DNA of 64,000 bases, taken from positions 13,128,032 through 13,192,031 of the forward strand of contig NC_086350.1 in assembly GCF_036324505.1 (NCBI RefSeq). Direction: 5' to 3'. The DNA comes from Eleginops maclovinus. Its lineage: Eukaryota; Chordata; Actinopteri; Perciformes; Eleginopidae. Shown piece by piece: positions 53,830 through 64,000 of the stretch. Below the pieces are notes generated by a model that saw only the letters and a program-made list of their open reading frames with translations, ran no database searches and had not been told where the DNA came from. Position numbers and translations under genes: made by a program. Position 1 is the stretch's first letter, and each line of letters opens with the position of its first letter.

Positions 53830-53935
53830 GGGAAAGTGTTTTGAAATTCTCCAGCTGGCAGGCTTTAATTTTCCACCATTCTAATTAAAATGCAAATTAA
53901 ATTTATAATTAGCAACCACAGTATCCGAGAAACCA
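53830..53935. promoter_or_regulatory. homeodomain/POU motif cluster
   Basis: Within about 50 bp there are a TAATTA (53882-53887), an octamer ATGCAAAT continuing into TAA (53890-53900) and a further TAATTAGC (53906-53913), preceded by CTTTAATTTTCC. Such clusters of homeodomain and POU sites are characteristic of developmental enhancers. It borders a GC-rich block at 53995. Confidence 0.42.
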
Positions 53936-53994
53936 CCTTGTGTGCAGTCCAAACATATGGGGCAACCAGCGGTGGGCAGCACTGTCTCTAGGAG

Positions 53995-54265
53995 ACAACA
54001 GAGGTGGGTGGTAGGCCTGGGGAGTGTTTGTCGAGGAGGGAGCTACTGATCACGGGCCGGGCTACTGACACGGGAGCAGCGCTGTTCTTTAACCTGCTCC
54101 TCTCAGCTGGGAGCCCTCTAAGCTCTCCGGGCACACTGAGGCAGGGGAGCACGGCCCAGTTTACTCTGCTGTCACTGCCGGTGTCGCAGGTCACCGCATG
54201 TGTCACCTCAGCTAGGCACAAGTGCAGTGACCAGCACTACCGGGGTCAGCTCCTCTAAATCGAAA
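53995..54265. other. GC-rich island, unassigned
   Basis: A GC-rich, CpG-bearing block beside the homeodomain cluster, open in both directions for about 80 codons. Neither translation is recognised and there are no convincing splice sites. It could be the core of a conserved element or a transcribed exon; the sequence alone does not decide. Confidence 0.35.
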
Positions 54266-55919
54266 GGTTTCTGACCAGAATTAACCTTTGCTGACTCTCA
54301 GATAATTAATTTTTCATGATGGCAATTCTTTGTAAACACAGCACTCAGACATTTCTTTACCCAGTAGCTTTCAGCTGCTGCAACCTCACATGGTGCAGGT
54401 GTTTTTGTGGCCTTACAATTGTAACATTGATCTGAGTGTTACTATAATATGTGGTGAGCTAAATTGAGAAGGGCAAAGTACAAGAAAAATAAGTTGTAAG
54501 AGTGCAAAGTGAACCTGGAAATGTCTGCAGCCAATGTTAAAGTTTGCTCTGACAAAAAAACAAAACACTTTCTAGACAATAATCAGGCAAGTTAATGGCA
54601 ACAGGCATAGACTGTAGTTGGCCATCTTTTGTTGTCCACCACAAGTCAGAGCCAGGTCACTGTGGGTCAAAGAAACGCTTTCTCCGAGGTACCATGGCTT
54701 TTCTACTGACACTGCTGAAACAGCACCATCAATCATCCATCAGTTGTCACAGCCTGAAGCTGAGGTCAGAACAAATCCATGTCAGAAGAAAAGGCCACAT
54801 CTTACCATGCGCCTTCGCTCAGCTGGACAGTCTGCCGGTGACACTGTGTCAAGAGACGACTATCCCACTCTATAGTCCTTCTCTCTGACTGACTGAGTCG
54901 ATGAGAAGGTCTCATATGACCTCTTCAACGCCCCCATACCCTTGTCACCTGAGTTGGACCACCAACTTCCATTACGCAGTTAAGTGTCTTGACTATAAGA
55001 CAGACTTATCTGGGAAGCTGTCAGGTGAGTTAACTCGCAAAGCTTTGGATAGACAATTGGATGTGGCCCTGTGTCACAACTGACACCATTTCCTCTTACA
55101 TGCTGCTCTCCAAATGACACTGGTTGCTTTGCAGAGTCAAGCATTAACACACTGTCATCACTAATAACGTGCAGTAACAGTCATTCAAAGATACAGTATG
55201 GATATCAATCTAAAAACGATTGTTTTTGTGTAAATAAAATGTCCTTTTGCTGAGTTTTTAAAGTGTCCGTCGTGACAGGGCAAGGCAAGACATGGACTGA
55301 ATATTTGGTGAGTTGATAATCAGAACACTGGATAAGCATTTTTCTTTAACCACACTGTTGGGTTGTGACATCTTCCTGTGGATGTGACTGGGCTGACACA
55401 AGACATACACAAAAGAAACTTCTCTGTGAAGATATCCTAACTGCAGTGGTGGACAAAAAAAGTCAGAATGATATATGGGTTAACCAAATTGACAGCCACT
55501 GTTGGACAAAACAAGGTTTCTAAATATAATCATCCATTGTTTTCTCCCGTAGAAGAAATGTTCTTGCTAGCTGTTTGGTTGTGCCACCTGTTGCCTTGTT
55601 AATCATGCTGAGAAGATACTCATAAATCATAACATTCTTCAATTAATCAAGCTGTCAACTTCTAGGTGAGAGGTCATGCATGGAAGAAACTGAGGTCATC
55701 GGTGTGGTGTGAAAGGGCCATGGTTGTGTGGCATCTCTTATTCTTGGGAAGTGTCAGTAGAGGAGCCAATGGAACAAAGGAGAAATCAAAGTCCAGGGGA
55801 CACGGGAAAGGGAGGTGGGGGAGGAGGCAGGGGGAGCCACACCAGAGCCAAAGAAAAGAACCAGGGTGCGGAGCATAAAGCAAGTCAAATTGACCTGTCA
55901 TTACATCAAGAGAGCCGCG
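54266..55919. other. non-coding stretch
   Basis: No gene seen; several open frames of 60-107 codons overlap in different frames and lack motifs. CAGTGGTGGACAAAAAAAG at 55445-55463 resembles the end of a hAT-like element and is discussed as a finding. A purine-rich patch lies at about 55800-55840. Confidence 0.5.
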
Positions 55920-56060
55920 CCAAGCCGCTACATTATCACACTCACCATACCCTTTTAGATGACAGAGTTCCCGCAACTTACCAGCTTCCTGCAGCACACC
56001 ATTTGCATAATTAACAAGTCATTCATGTGTCATTCATTTGACTTCTATTCATTTGTACAG
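55920..56060. promoter_or_regulatory. POU octamer plus TAATTA element
   Basis: CATTTGCATAATTAACAAG at about 56000-56018 fuses the octamer ATTTGCAT (56001-56008) with a homeodomain TAATTA (56007-56012). This is close to the POU4/BRN3-type TGCATAATTAA site. It is followed by two CATTCATTTG/TGTCATTC words. Confidence 0.38.
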
Positions 56061-56340
56061 CTTCAGATTAAATAGCATGCACTGTATCTGGTAATTTCAA
56101 CGAGTGTCAAATGATTATTACTCTAAAAACACCAATTAAAGTCTATTAGTAAGATATATTGACATTTCAAGACAAAGGGTAAAGAAACACATGCAATAAT
56201 TTGCACAAAACCTTGCATTGTGTGTCTTGCATGAGCCTTTTAAGATATGCTTCAGGTTGACACAGATATGGGAATGCAGGTTCAACACTCCAAAATGCCC
56301 ACTGGCAGAACTGGCATTTTCAGTGAAATTGTTGGCTCAG

Positions 56341-56360
56341 TATAGTACAGTACAGTACAG
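56341..56360 (+). repeat. short (TACAG)n tract
   Basis: Three perfect ACAGT units and partial units, immediately upstream of the hAT-like relic. The word is also common at the ends of that element family, so it may be part of it. Confidence 0.5.
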
Positions 56361-56379
56361 ACAAAGACAATGTGATGTA

Positions 56380-56702
56380 TCGGTGGAAAAAGTATTCTGA
56401 TCCTTTTGTTAAACTGTAAAGTCAATAGTTTAGATATCATGAATAAAGCGCTCATTATGAAGGCAGAATGGACTATGTTATTTAAATTATGTTCAATTGT
56501 CTACATATTTCAAACAACTGGATTATCAACCCTATGCTTTCACATGTAAGCATTATTTTTAGAGCTCATTTGAAAGGCCTGTAATGTAAAACAATACAAG
56601 ACAAACATTTGTAAATTACCTAGTGACTGCAGCTGTAATATTAATGTAATTTAGCGAAGAGTACAATATTCAGTCCTGAAATGTAGTTGAATAGAAATAT
56701 GC
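56380..56702. mobile_element. decayed hAT-like non-autonomous DNA transposon (teleost)
   Basis: Both ends of a repeat that I recall as very abundant in percomorph genomes are present. On the left are CGGTGGAAAAAGTATTCTGATCC and, after a shortened middle, AAAGCGCTCATTATG with GCAGAATGG. On the right are CTAGTGACTGCAGCTG, GAAGAGTACAATATTC and CTGAAATGTAGTTGAATAG. In the family these read GTGGAAGAAGTACTCAGATCC and CTGAAATGTAGTGGAGTAG, with termini CAGTGGTGGAA typical of hAT elements. The copy is diverged, internally shortened and lacks an intact right terminus. It carries no transposase frame. Confidence 0.7.
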
Positions 56703-57819
56703 TTTAACAACAGGAACACAAAAACACATCTGGACTGGATGCAAATAGATTAAATAGGGTGGGTACGATTGCCAAAAGCTATTTATTATCTACATTGTCC
56801 CCTATGATATACTCTGCCTTTGACTCCTGCAGCTAACTCTGGTATTGTATCTATTGCACATTGTTGTTATAATAATATTGAAAAAAGCTCAGACATGCCT
56901 CAAAGATGATGCATAGTATGTGAAGGTTTGAGCTCTAGAAATAAGACAATTGTAAAAAAAAGTGAAGTTTATAGAAATATAATGGCTACTTTGTTAGGAA
57001 AAAAAAATGCATTCACGCAAATTTATGTAGTAAAAGTGCACTGATCCTTTTCAAGAAGGAGAATAAAAGCACCCTATTACCAACTCATCACACATTACTG
57101 ACTGGAAATTATTCTTAACATTACCTTCTTCTCCATTTGCCTCATTCATTTTATTAAAAGGATGCCATTTACAGATACAAGCCAATCTTTGCTTGTGCTA
57201 CACTTCTTAAAAGCAAGTAAAAGTACTTTAACCCTCAGCACATGAGGTCACTCTTTCTGATAATTACAACATCTGTAATTTCCCATCTTAATGTGCTATA
57301 CATCATGGTTGAACTTTACCGAGCTCAACATGTCAATCTGCTCTATGTATTTCCCTTTGCATTAGTGAATTTGAATGACATTTAAGTCTCACAGACGTTG
57401 TTACCAGCCTGTCACTACCCACTCACCCACCACCTTAGAATGTGCAAGTGATTTTAGTCATTGATTACTAAGTGTTTAGAGTATACGAGTGTATCCGGGC
57501 ATATTTAAAACATCTTTAATGAGTCCATGTTACCACTTAAGTCAATCACTGCTCTTTAGTTTAAATGAGAAAAAAATGGTGCCAGGATTTTAGAGCCACA
57601 ATGTCTACATATCAGGGCACACTTAGCATTAATTATGTAAAAAAAAAAGAGCGAGCACTGCTTTTTGTTTTTTAAACTTGAACACATGATTTTAAATGTT
57701 TCACCTCAGCGCAGGTTTGTAATTTTATTAAAAGAAAAAGAATAAGGAACAATGGTTATGTAGCGTATATACATTTTTACTATGAAGGGCATTTATGCAC
57801 CACTGCCAATAGGGCTTTT
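56703..57819. other. AT-rich non-coding stretch
   Basis: No gene seen; A runs near 56955 and 57000. Nothing else recognised. Confidence 0.6.
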
Positions 57820-58200
57820 TAACAGTTTGATTAAATGCTTTAATCAATCACAATCCTGGCCTGTTTATTAATCACTTTATCAAGCAGTTGATGCATTGCT
57901 GCCTTTAATGGACTCCATTTATTTTGATTTCTCCGCTCTTCATCTTATCGAAAGGGCTCTCCCAATCTGGACTGATAAAAGGGGGATGCAAGTATGGCTG
58001 GCTGTAGTGGCGAGAGCTCAGACAAGCCAGTCCCTTAACTTCATTACAATCACTCTGCGAAGACTTAACCAATTTATTAGTGGCAATATGGGCCCTGAGC
58101 AATGGCTAGGTAAACCACAAAGCTTAGCTCAGATAAACAGGCGCCCATTCATTTGTCTCCTCACCTGACACCTCAGTGATGTATGATCCTAATAAGATTA
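57820..58200. promoter_or_regulatory. candidate conserved non-coding element with GATA words
   Basis: One of the clearest CNE-like blocks by texture, with no simple repeat. It contains TTTAATCAATCAC (57838-57850), TTATTAATCACTTTATCAAG, CATCTTATCG, ACTGATAAAAGG and CTCAGATAAAC (several GATA-type words), and ends in CCTAATAAGATTAATATCC. Open frames of 65-90 codons on both strands are unrecognised. Confidence 0.42.
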
Positions 58201-60769
58201 ATATCCCCTGGATTTATTCCCTCTTAGTCCCTGCAGGCATCTTTTAATGTTACTCCTCAATGATCTAAGACTGTTTTTCAACTTCCATGTTGTAAAGATG
58301 GAGTGTAGAAATGTAGCTGTTTGGATAAATACTTCAATCAAGGCTGGATGTAACACTTCAGACATAAATGTTTTATTGCACAGAGACCATGAAGCCTGTT
58401 CTTACACTTGAACCTTGAATGAACATTCTTCCCTCCCATGGAGAGGCTGCGAACACATTTCTAAAACAGAAGCTTCTCTCACAATTGCATTTCAAGTTTC
58501 TGTTGTATTCAATAACGCATTAAAGTAGTCATTGAACCTGTCATGTTCTGGTCAGAAATGACCACAATTAGCAAACAATCCATCTCCTTTTAAGCCCCCT
58601 CCCAGCCAACCCCCGCCATCACCCATCCACCACAACCTCTGGTTTGGATTCACGCACAGACTTTCTGTCTCGTCCATATTTCCCCCTGTCTGCCCTTCAG
58701 CTTCTCCTCTTCTCTCTATTGTGCGCTAAAAAGCTATTGTCTGCATCATATGAAACTCTGTTCGCTGTTACGAGGCAGCGGTGAAAAACATGAGAGTGCA
58801 CAGGTTTGGAACACTGAATAGAAAATTGTACTTAAGTGGTCTTCTCTTGCCCATCACCTCTACCCTCTACCCTCCTCCACATGAGAAGGGCTGCCGGGGT
58901 GGGCTGGAAGGGGAAGCCAGCAGGGCAACAGCAAACTTGAAAGCAGCCAACATTTGCAGCACTCTTGAAAAACAAGCATTTCACACCTGAAGCCTTTCAC
59001 GCAGGGCCTCGAGGCATCCCCTTCAAGGCATTTAATTGGCTATTGCTTCAGAGCTCGTTCAACATGCCCATTATGGTGAGGCGACAAGCAGCCAAGTATG
59101 TCGAATGAAAAGGGTCCTTCTCCCAGATGGGCCTAGTGGTATTAAAAACTGCCCGATCACTTCTTGCTGTTGACTGGCAGAGGTAATTCAGATGTGTACA
59201 CATCTACAAATACTTACAATGAAAAGATTGAACTGGATAAGACAGAGTAAAAAGAGTGGCCTTCAACAGTTCTTTCTAAACTAGTTACAAACATAATAAG
59301 ATGTAGAGATCATGGTGTGATAAGTATGATATAAAGAAAAGCACATACTGCATAGTACCACCTTATTCTATGACAGATAGCTGCTGCAACAAATGACCCT
59401 CAGCTTCAGCAGTCCTGTTTATCAATGATGACATTTGAACAAGCTGTGAAATATGTCCTGGGTTGGTGAATACATAAAAATACCCTGCAGCATGCCTCCA
59501 CACATCAGACACTTTGATCACTAACACTTTTTCAAATGAAGACATTTGAGGCTCCTAAACATATATTTCATGCTTTAATCTCAGCCCTGGGACGTAAGGC
59601 TCTAGGATATGATGTTCCACTTTTGTTTGGCAGTTCTACCTCAAAGATATGGTCCTTTTCCTTCCCTGTGCCATCTGCCATCTGAAGTTTCACCCATATC
59701 AGCCCGAGGCATTGGAGCCCTCATTGGCAATGTTTTTCAGGGCACCCTGACTCCCCATGGATGGACAGCCTTGGGGGAACCAGATAAAGTAGGTGTTTAG
59801 TCTCTGGGCTGCTGATGAGGAAGGGATTGGCTTTGAGCTAGGTTGGGACTCATGGGAAATCTGGCGTGCAAACTAATTACGTTGTGCTGCCAAACTGCCT
59901 GTGATTATAAAATGGAGAGGCTGCGAAGGTGGAGCTTAGACTTTATCAATTGCCCTACTATTTTCTTTTTACAAGAAAAAACAGCAAAAGCTAATGAGAT
60001 TATTTAACGAGATGTTCTTTTTGAAGGATGACTTGTCTTGATTTTAAAGCAATTCTAAAAGGCACACAAATGTATATATGTAATTAAATAAATAAACAAA
60101 TCAGATGTCCTCAAATTTAAAAGTTGCTATACATAAAAAAAAAATTGAAGTCTCAGGATGGCTCAATAACAGCTAATGCCTAATTACTTCTGTCATGTTT
60201 CCCCACCTGCCTGTCACACTTTTGGAGAAAGCCACTTAAAAAACAGGTTAGTTCACAAATGATCTGCTATATTTGTATTAACGCCTCAGCTGGTGGCACA
60301 GACGGCCCCTGAAGACACACACCAGGCAAATCATTATAGGTACAATGGGCTACTAGTTGACTCCCCTTTTAATGCACTAAAACATATTTCAGGCTTAATA
60401 TCTGATCACACTACACCACCTGATTAAAACGTTTGATGTGCTTTACTTAACGCAAGTTTACTTAAGATTCTAAAAATATTTGTCCTTTTCTTAAAGAATA
60501 AAGTATTTAATTTAAAATGACTTGCCAAGTTTCTGATTTGTTTCCTAAATTTAAAAGCCGAAAACTCAATATTTAACACTTAATGTTGCTGTTGTCTTTT
60601 TATACCTGTTTTGCAAATACTAATCATCCGACCTTCGAAGCTGTGGATAAGATTTTTTGCGGTACGTATTTTCAAAAACCTTTGTGCACATGTGGAAGGT
60701 TGCAATAAAGAGCGTAGCAAGGATGCTTATAATGGGAGATAAATCTTCTGGGTAGCCCCTATTATTTTT
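58201..60769. other. non-coding stretch
   Basis: No gene seen. A C-rich patch lies at 58593-58620. Segments 58740-59110 and 59590-59930 are balanced in composition and may hold further conserved elements, but no motif cluster is decisive. Confidence 0.5.
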
Positions 60770-60900
60770 ATTACATTATGTTCCATTACATATGAATGTG
60801 CTTAGCAGATGTCTCAACGCATTGTGACTTACATAACTTATATCCTAGCTCCTAACCCATTTATACAGTGGAGCATGTCACCAACTGAGATGAGGAACAT
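60770..60900 (-). mobile_element. SINE/LINE tail relic (teleost tRNA-SINE type)
   Basis: TTACATTATGTTCCATTACAT is followed by CTTAGCAGATG, GTGACTTACATAA and CCCATTTATACAGTGGAGC. This order matches the reverse complement of the tail of a widespread teleost tRNA-derived SINE (usual words TTTAGCAGACGC, AGCGACTTACA, CCATTTATACAGCTGG). The copy is strongly diverged. The orientation is inferred from the tail order. Confidence 0.6.
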
Positions 60901-61199
60901 TTGTCAGCCCACAATGAAGCAATATCATCCTTTAAAATAACTTCACTTATTCTTTCTCCCTCATTCCCTTGCTTGCTCTTTTCTCTCTGATAGGAGACTC
61001 TGCGTCTTGCGGGTTAAAAGAAAGGAACTGATTTTATAAGGGAACTGTAGGCGCAGTCATGGATCTAATCATCACGGGGGGATGCAGGTAACATCAGTCA
61101 GTGACATGGAGCAACATGATATCAGACACGGAATAGATCACTGTCTGTGTGGTATACATAGCACCACTCTTCATGAGACCTCATCCTTCAAAGGGGCAA
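60901..61199. other. spacer between two SINE relics
   Basis: No gene or further element recognised. A pyrimidine-rich patch lies at about 60950-60985. Confidence 0.5.
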
Positions 61200-61345
61200 A
61201 CTGGTTGTGGTTAGGGAACTGAACTTGGAACAAGAGGGCTGCAGGTTCAATATCTGCAGTCAGACACTGAGCAAGATACTTAACCTGAGCTGCCTCAATG
61301 AACATCCCAACTAATAAATAGACGGCATATAAAATGTCAGCACCA
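61200..61345 (+). mobile_element. tRNA-derived SINE relic
   Basis: GGTTGTGGTTAGGGAACTGA resembles a tRNA A-box region with its usual SINE continuation. GGTTCAATATC (61244-61254) is a B-box with two or so changes from GGTTCGAATCC. CACTGAGCAAGATACTTAACC then matches the tRNA-unrelated part of the common teleost SINE (usually CTGAGCAAGGCACTTAACC). The tail beyond about 61320 is not recognisable. It is degraded and not expected to be active. Confidence 0.65.
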
Positions 61346-62059
61346 CGCCGGCAGATAGTGGCAGCGCAATAATAACACACAGCATCTGCTAGGACTCTGC
61401 ATATTACAACATATACAATCTAGATTTATATAGAGCAGAACGCATTTCCTGAAATATGTGTATAAAATACCTTGTTTTTTATGTTGTCTAATTTGTTTTA
61501 TGTTTCAGTATTAATCTAAATAGTTTTAATTCCTCATTTATTACAGACACTGTTTAGTTTTCGTAAATTGTTGAAGTTTTGTTTTGTCTCTTTTCGGTTA
61601 TCTGTCTTGTTTTACTGTGTTGAGCAGTATGAGCTTTATTAATGCATGAAAAAAGTTATATAAATGTATGATATCATCATCTGTTATTGTTATTATCATG
61701 TGAATACCTGTCTGATGGTTAAGCCCTTGGGTAAGGTATAGTCTATTTTCTGTACCTCGGCTCTCAAGCTTCTGTTCAACGTTCACAGAGCAAGGGGAAA
61801 AAAATCAATAAACCGACAGGACAACTAGTCTCAGAGGATTTCACTGTGGATTAAGAATAGAGGGAAAAAAGGACAGAACGCAATACTGAGATTGCATTAT
61901 GACATTATTATCAAAATCCTCATTGATTACTGACGTGTAAAAATAAAAGGTAATCCTACAAGTAGTAATTGAAACGAAATCCAGCAGCTCACTGTTCGAC
62001 TGGGAATGATAGCCAATGACATGACATTAAGCAACGTGAGACAAGGGGCAGTGGTTTAA
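61346..62059. other. AT-rich non-coding stretch
   Basis: No gene seen. A short TTATTGTTATTATC patch lies near 61684-61697. Confidence 0.6.
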
Positions 62060-62560
62060 GTGATCTGGCAGGCGGTACGATGCCCTCCTGTCAGGATCGA
62101 TCAGTCCTGCTGAAATTTAGAGCAACACTCTAAATTGGTCTTAATGGTGTGTTTCATCCTCCAGTCTCCTCCACACATTGACATGGAGCCAGTGTCCTTC
62201 ATCACGCCGGGTTCCTGCCCTCCCTTTCAATCTGGGCATACCACTGATCTCTGCTCTCTGAGGAGAGAGAGCAAATCGGGCCAGGGAGCACCCACAGCAT
62301 CGAGTGGCTTACATCCCACCTCGGAGAGTCAGGAAGGTTCCCCTTTTAAGGCGATAAAATAGCCTCCAAAATAAGCAGCAATTTTTTGATCAAAAAACCC
62401 TCCTTTAGGCATGTGAATTATCAAATGGCATGGAAGAGCATAAATAGAGTCACTAATATGAGCTGGCTGTGTATATCGCAGTGGCTTCTGTCTCAGGCTT
62501 TAATAGGGCAGACCCATAAGAGGCACAAAAAAAAGAGAAAAAAGAAAAGCCCTCTCTCTA
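62060..62560. promoter_or_regulatory. candidate conserved non-coding element
   Basis: A balanced block without repeats. It contains CTAAATTGGTCTTAATGG, a CAGGATCGATCAGTCCTG stretch (62091-62108) with CAGGA...TCCTG arms around ATCGAT, and TGTGAATTATCAAATGG with GCATAAATAGAG, the last resembling a MEF2 site. CpG bases are scattered. Open frames are unrecognised. Confidence 0.35.
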
Positions 62561-63589
62561 TGCCCCTTTCCCACTCTGTTGGAAAGTAATCTGCTTACAT
62601 CATTAGGCTAAGCTTGCTGAAACAAATTACCAGATGTTGTGTTCCTTTTTCTCTCGTCTTTTTGTCAGCATTTTAAATTACTTTCCGCCATTTTTCCTCA
62701 CTAGCGCCCCCTCCTCTCCAACACCTCTATACAATAAGGCCATTTGCAAATAAAAAAACAATTGGAAAAAAGGAAAGTCCCTCCCGCTATTCACAACCCC
62801 TATCTGGTTCTGTTCACGTCCTTCCATTTTCGGCGATCCAGTCATGTAGCGGCTAATAACCTGAACAGAGAGGAAGAAAATACCGGGAAAAAGGGAGAAT
62901 GAACTGAAGCAATTGAGGTCCCCCACCCGCGGTTGCACTTGGTAGGGATTTTTGAGGGTCTAGTTTAGCTTATCACATTATAACCCATTTAGAGATAAAG
63001 ACATGTCCCAGTGCTTATTATAACTCTGTAGCATGCTGAGCATGCAAACACATATTTCAATCTGCCTTCCTTTTAGATATTTCTAAGAGCAGATGTAATA
63101 TTAACTCCAAAGTCAATACAGAATAATTAGGCAATGTGTGCAATGTCCTTGAAATACATTTAAACTGTTATATTGATATTTACATTTGCAATTATATTAT
63201 TATGTTTCTAATCAAGAAATAAAGAATATTGTTTATTTGAAATGTAAAAAGAAAAGGTGCTTTGTTCATCAAATAATAAATGAAAGATCCAAGTTATCAT
63301 AATCGTAAATATACTGTATTGATTTGGTTAATTAAAAGAGTAACATTCATACTGTGACCTCAAATTATTCTTTTTAAAAGTTGTGGATGATATTATTATC
63401 ATTATTAATATGAAAATAATTGCAATAATAGGAATACTGTTTTATTTATTGTTTGATAAGTATATAATATTGTGTTTAGTTTTACATTTTGTATTGCTTT
63501 ACATTTTTCTTGAGGTCCTAATATAATTACTCTTCTCGAACGCACCTTGTAAATTTACAATTCTTTACAATATTTCTAAATATCTTGCT
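62561..63589. other. non-coding stretch
   Basis: The left part holds CCGCCATTTTTCC (62686-62698), a YY1-like word, and AGCGCCCCCT (62703-62712), matching part of the CTCF core. The right part, from about 62960, is strongly AT-rich with no recognised feature. Confidence 0.5.
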
Positions 63590-64000
63590 TTTCAGAAGCA
63601 ATAGTGATAAACTGGAATTCAGTCTTCACAATACAACATGGCCCTGCACTGTATTCGACTTAAAGAAAACAGAGCCCAACAAAGCCGAAAATACTGCCCG
63701 CCTGGCCCTGACCTTATTTTCTCGACACATAAAAGAATACATAAACAGATATATACTTTCAAATCAAATTGCTTGTGTATTTACCTCTTATCAACCGCCT
63801 GGCAGCAATTGTGATTCATAGCAGTCATTTAGGTGATAATGCACTCATTCACTACACTAACAAACACATACCTCCTGGTTATCAGCGCGTCGGAGTCGGT
63901 GCAACGCTAGTCGCCAAACAGGAGGCATAAAACTCAAGATGGTGTTGATTGATAAATTGACAGGTTAATTTTCGGATGGATAATGAGAGTAAGACCCTGA
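63590..64000. promoter_or_regulatory. candidate conserved non-coding element with CpG cluster, cut by the window edge
   Basis: After an AT-rich flank the sequence becomes balanced at a CTTTTCAG word. It continues through GCCCAACAAAGCCG and CCGCCTGGC to a dense CpG patch at 63885-63913 with six CpG dinucleotides (CGCG, TCGG, TCGG, ACGC, TCGC). It then has TTGATTGATAAATTGACAGG, which holds a TGACAG MEIS/TGIF word. The element may continue past the window. The 78-codon open frame here is unrecognised. Confidence 0.37.

Noticed and set aside
61200..61275. Functional tRNA gene
   Set aside because: A- and B-box-like words are present, but the cloverleaf cannot be completed and the SINE continuation follows directly.
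63585..63821. 78-codon frame preceded by a CTTTTCAG acceptor-like word
   Set aside because: No matching donor or recognisable protein; acceptor-like words are frequent in T-rich DNA.

Overview
The window looks like vertebrate, specifically teleost fish, non-coding DNA. It is AT-rich and CpG-poor, with very long (CA)n/(GT)n microsatellites and no dense open reading frames. It also holds decayed copies of repeats that I recognise from percomorph-type fish genomes. I found no protein-coding gene, tRNA, rRNA, CRISPR array or bacterial feature that I could defend. The longest open frames are 143 aa (+) and 148 aa (-), lying over each other at 37.7-38.2 kb. They resemble no protein I know and are most likely chance, so I list one only as a low-confidence candidate.

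The layout is typical of a gene desert or a very large intron. Long AT-rich stretches without detectable structure alternate with islands of about 150-500 bp of balanced, complex, non-repetitive sequence. These islands carry homeodomain (TAATTA), POU octamer, GATA, E-box or nuclear-receptor-type words. I list the best of them as candidate conserved non-coding elements (CNEs). They lie at about 1.24, 5.56, 10.67, 12.69, 19.11, 24.72, 26.14, 27.41, 28.23, 32.08, 33.70, 34.65, 35.42, 37.36, 38.94, 42.32, 43.22, 44.93, 47.84, 50.50, 53.83, 55.92, 57.82, 62.06 and 63.59 kb. These calls are inferences from composition and motifs; only an alignment to other vertebrates can confirm them.

The repeats are a compound (CTAT)n/(CATC)n tract at 6.6 kb, a 173-bp CA tract at 25.3 kb, two GT tracts at 37.1 and 39.3 kb, and an AT tract at 41.3 kb. 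Four dispersed-repeat relics are recognisable: a LINE/SINE-like 3' fragment at 17.5 kb, a decayed hAT-like non-autonomous DNA transposon at 56.4 kb, and two tRNA-SINE-related fragments in opposite orientation at 60.8 and 61.2 kb.

No new biological system is evident. The most interesting signals are specific regulatory words inside otherwise anonymous islands. They include an RFX X-box next to a POU octamer (27.4-27.5 kb), a TAATTA/octamer cluster (53.9 kb), a TFE/MITF M-box (28.3 kb), an NR5A/ERR site (47.9 kb), a DR1 site (43.5 kb) and a dense CpG cluster at the right edge (63.9 kb). If the locus is a regulatory desert, these islands would act on a developmental gene outside the window; I cannot name it from this sequence.
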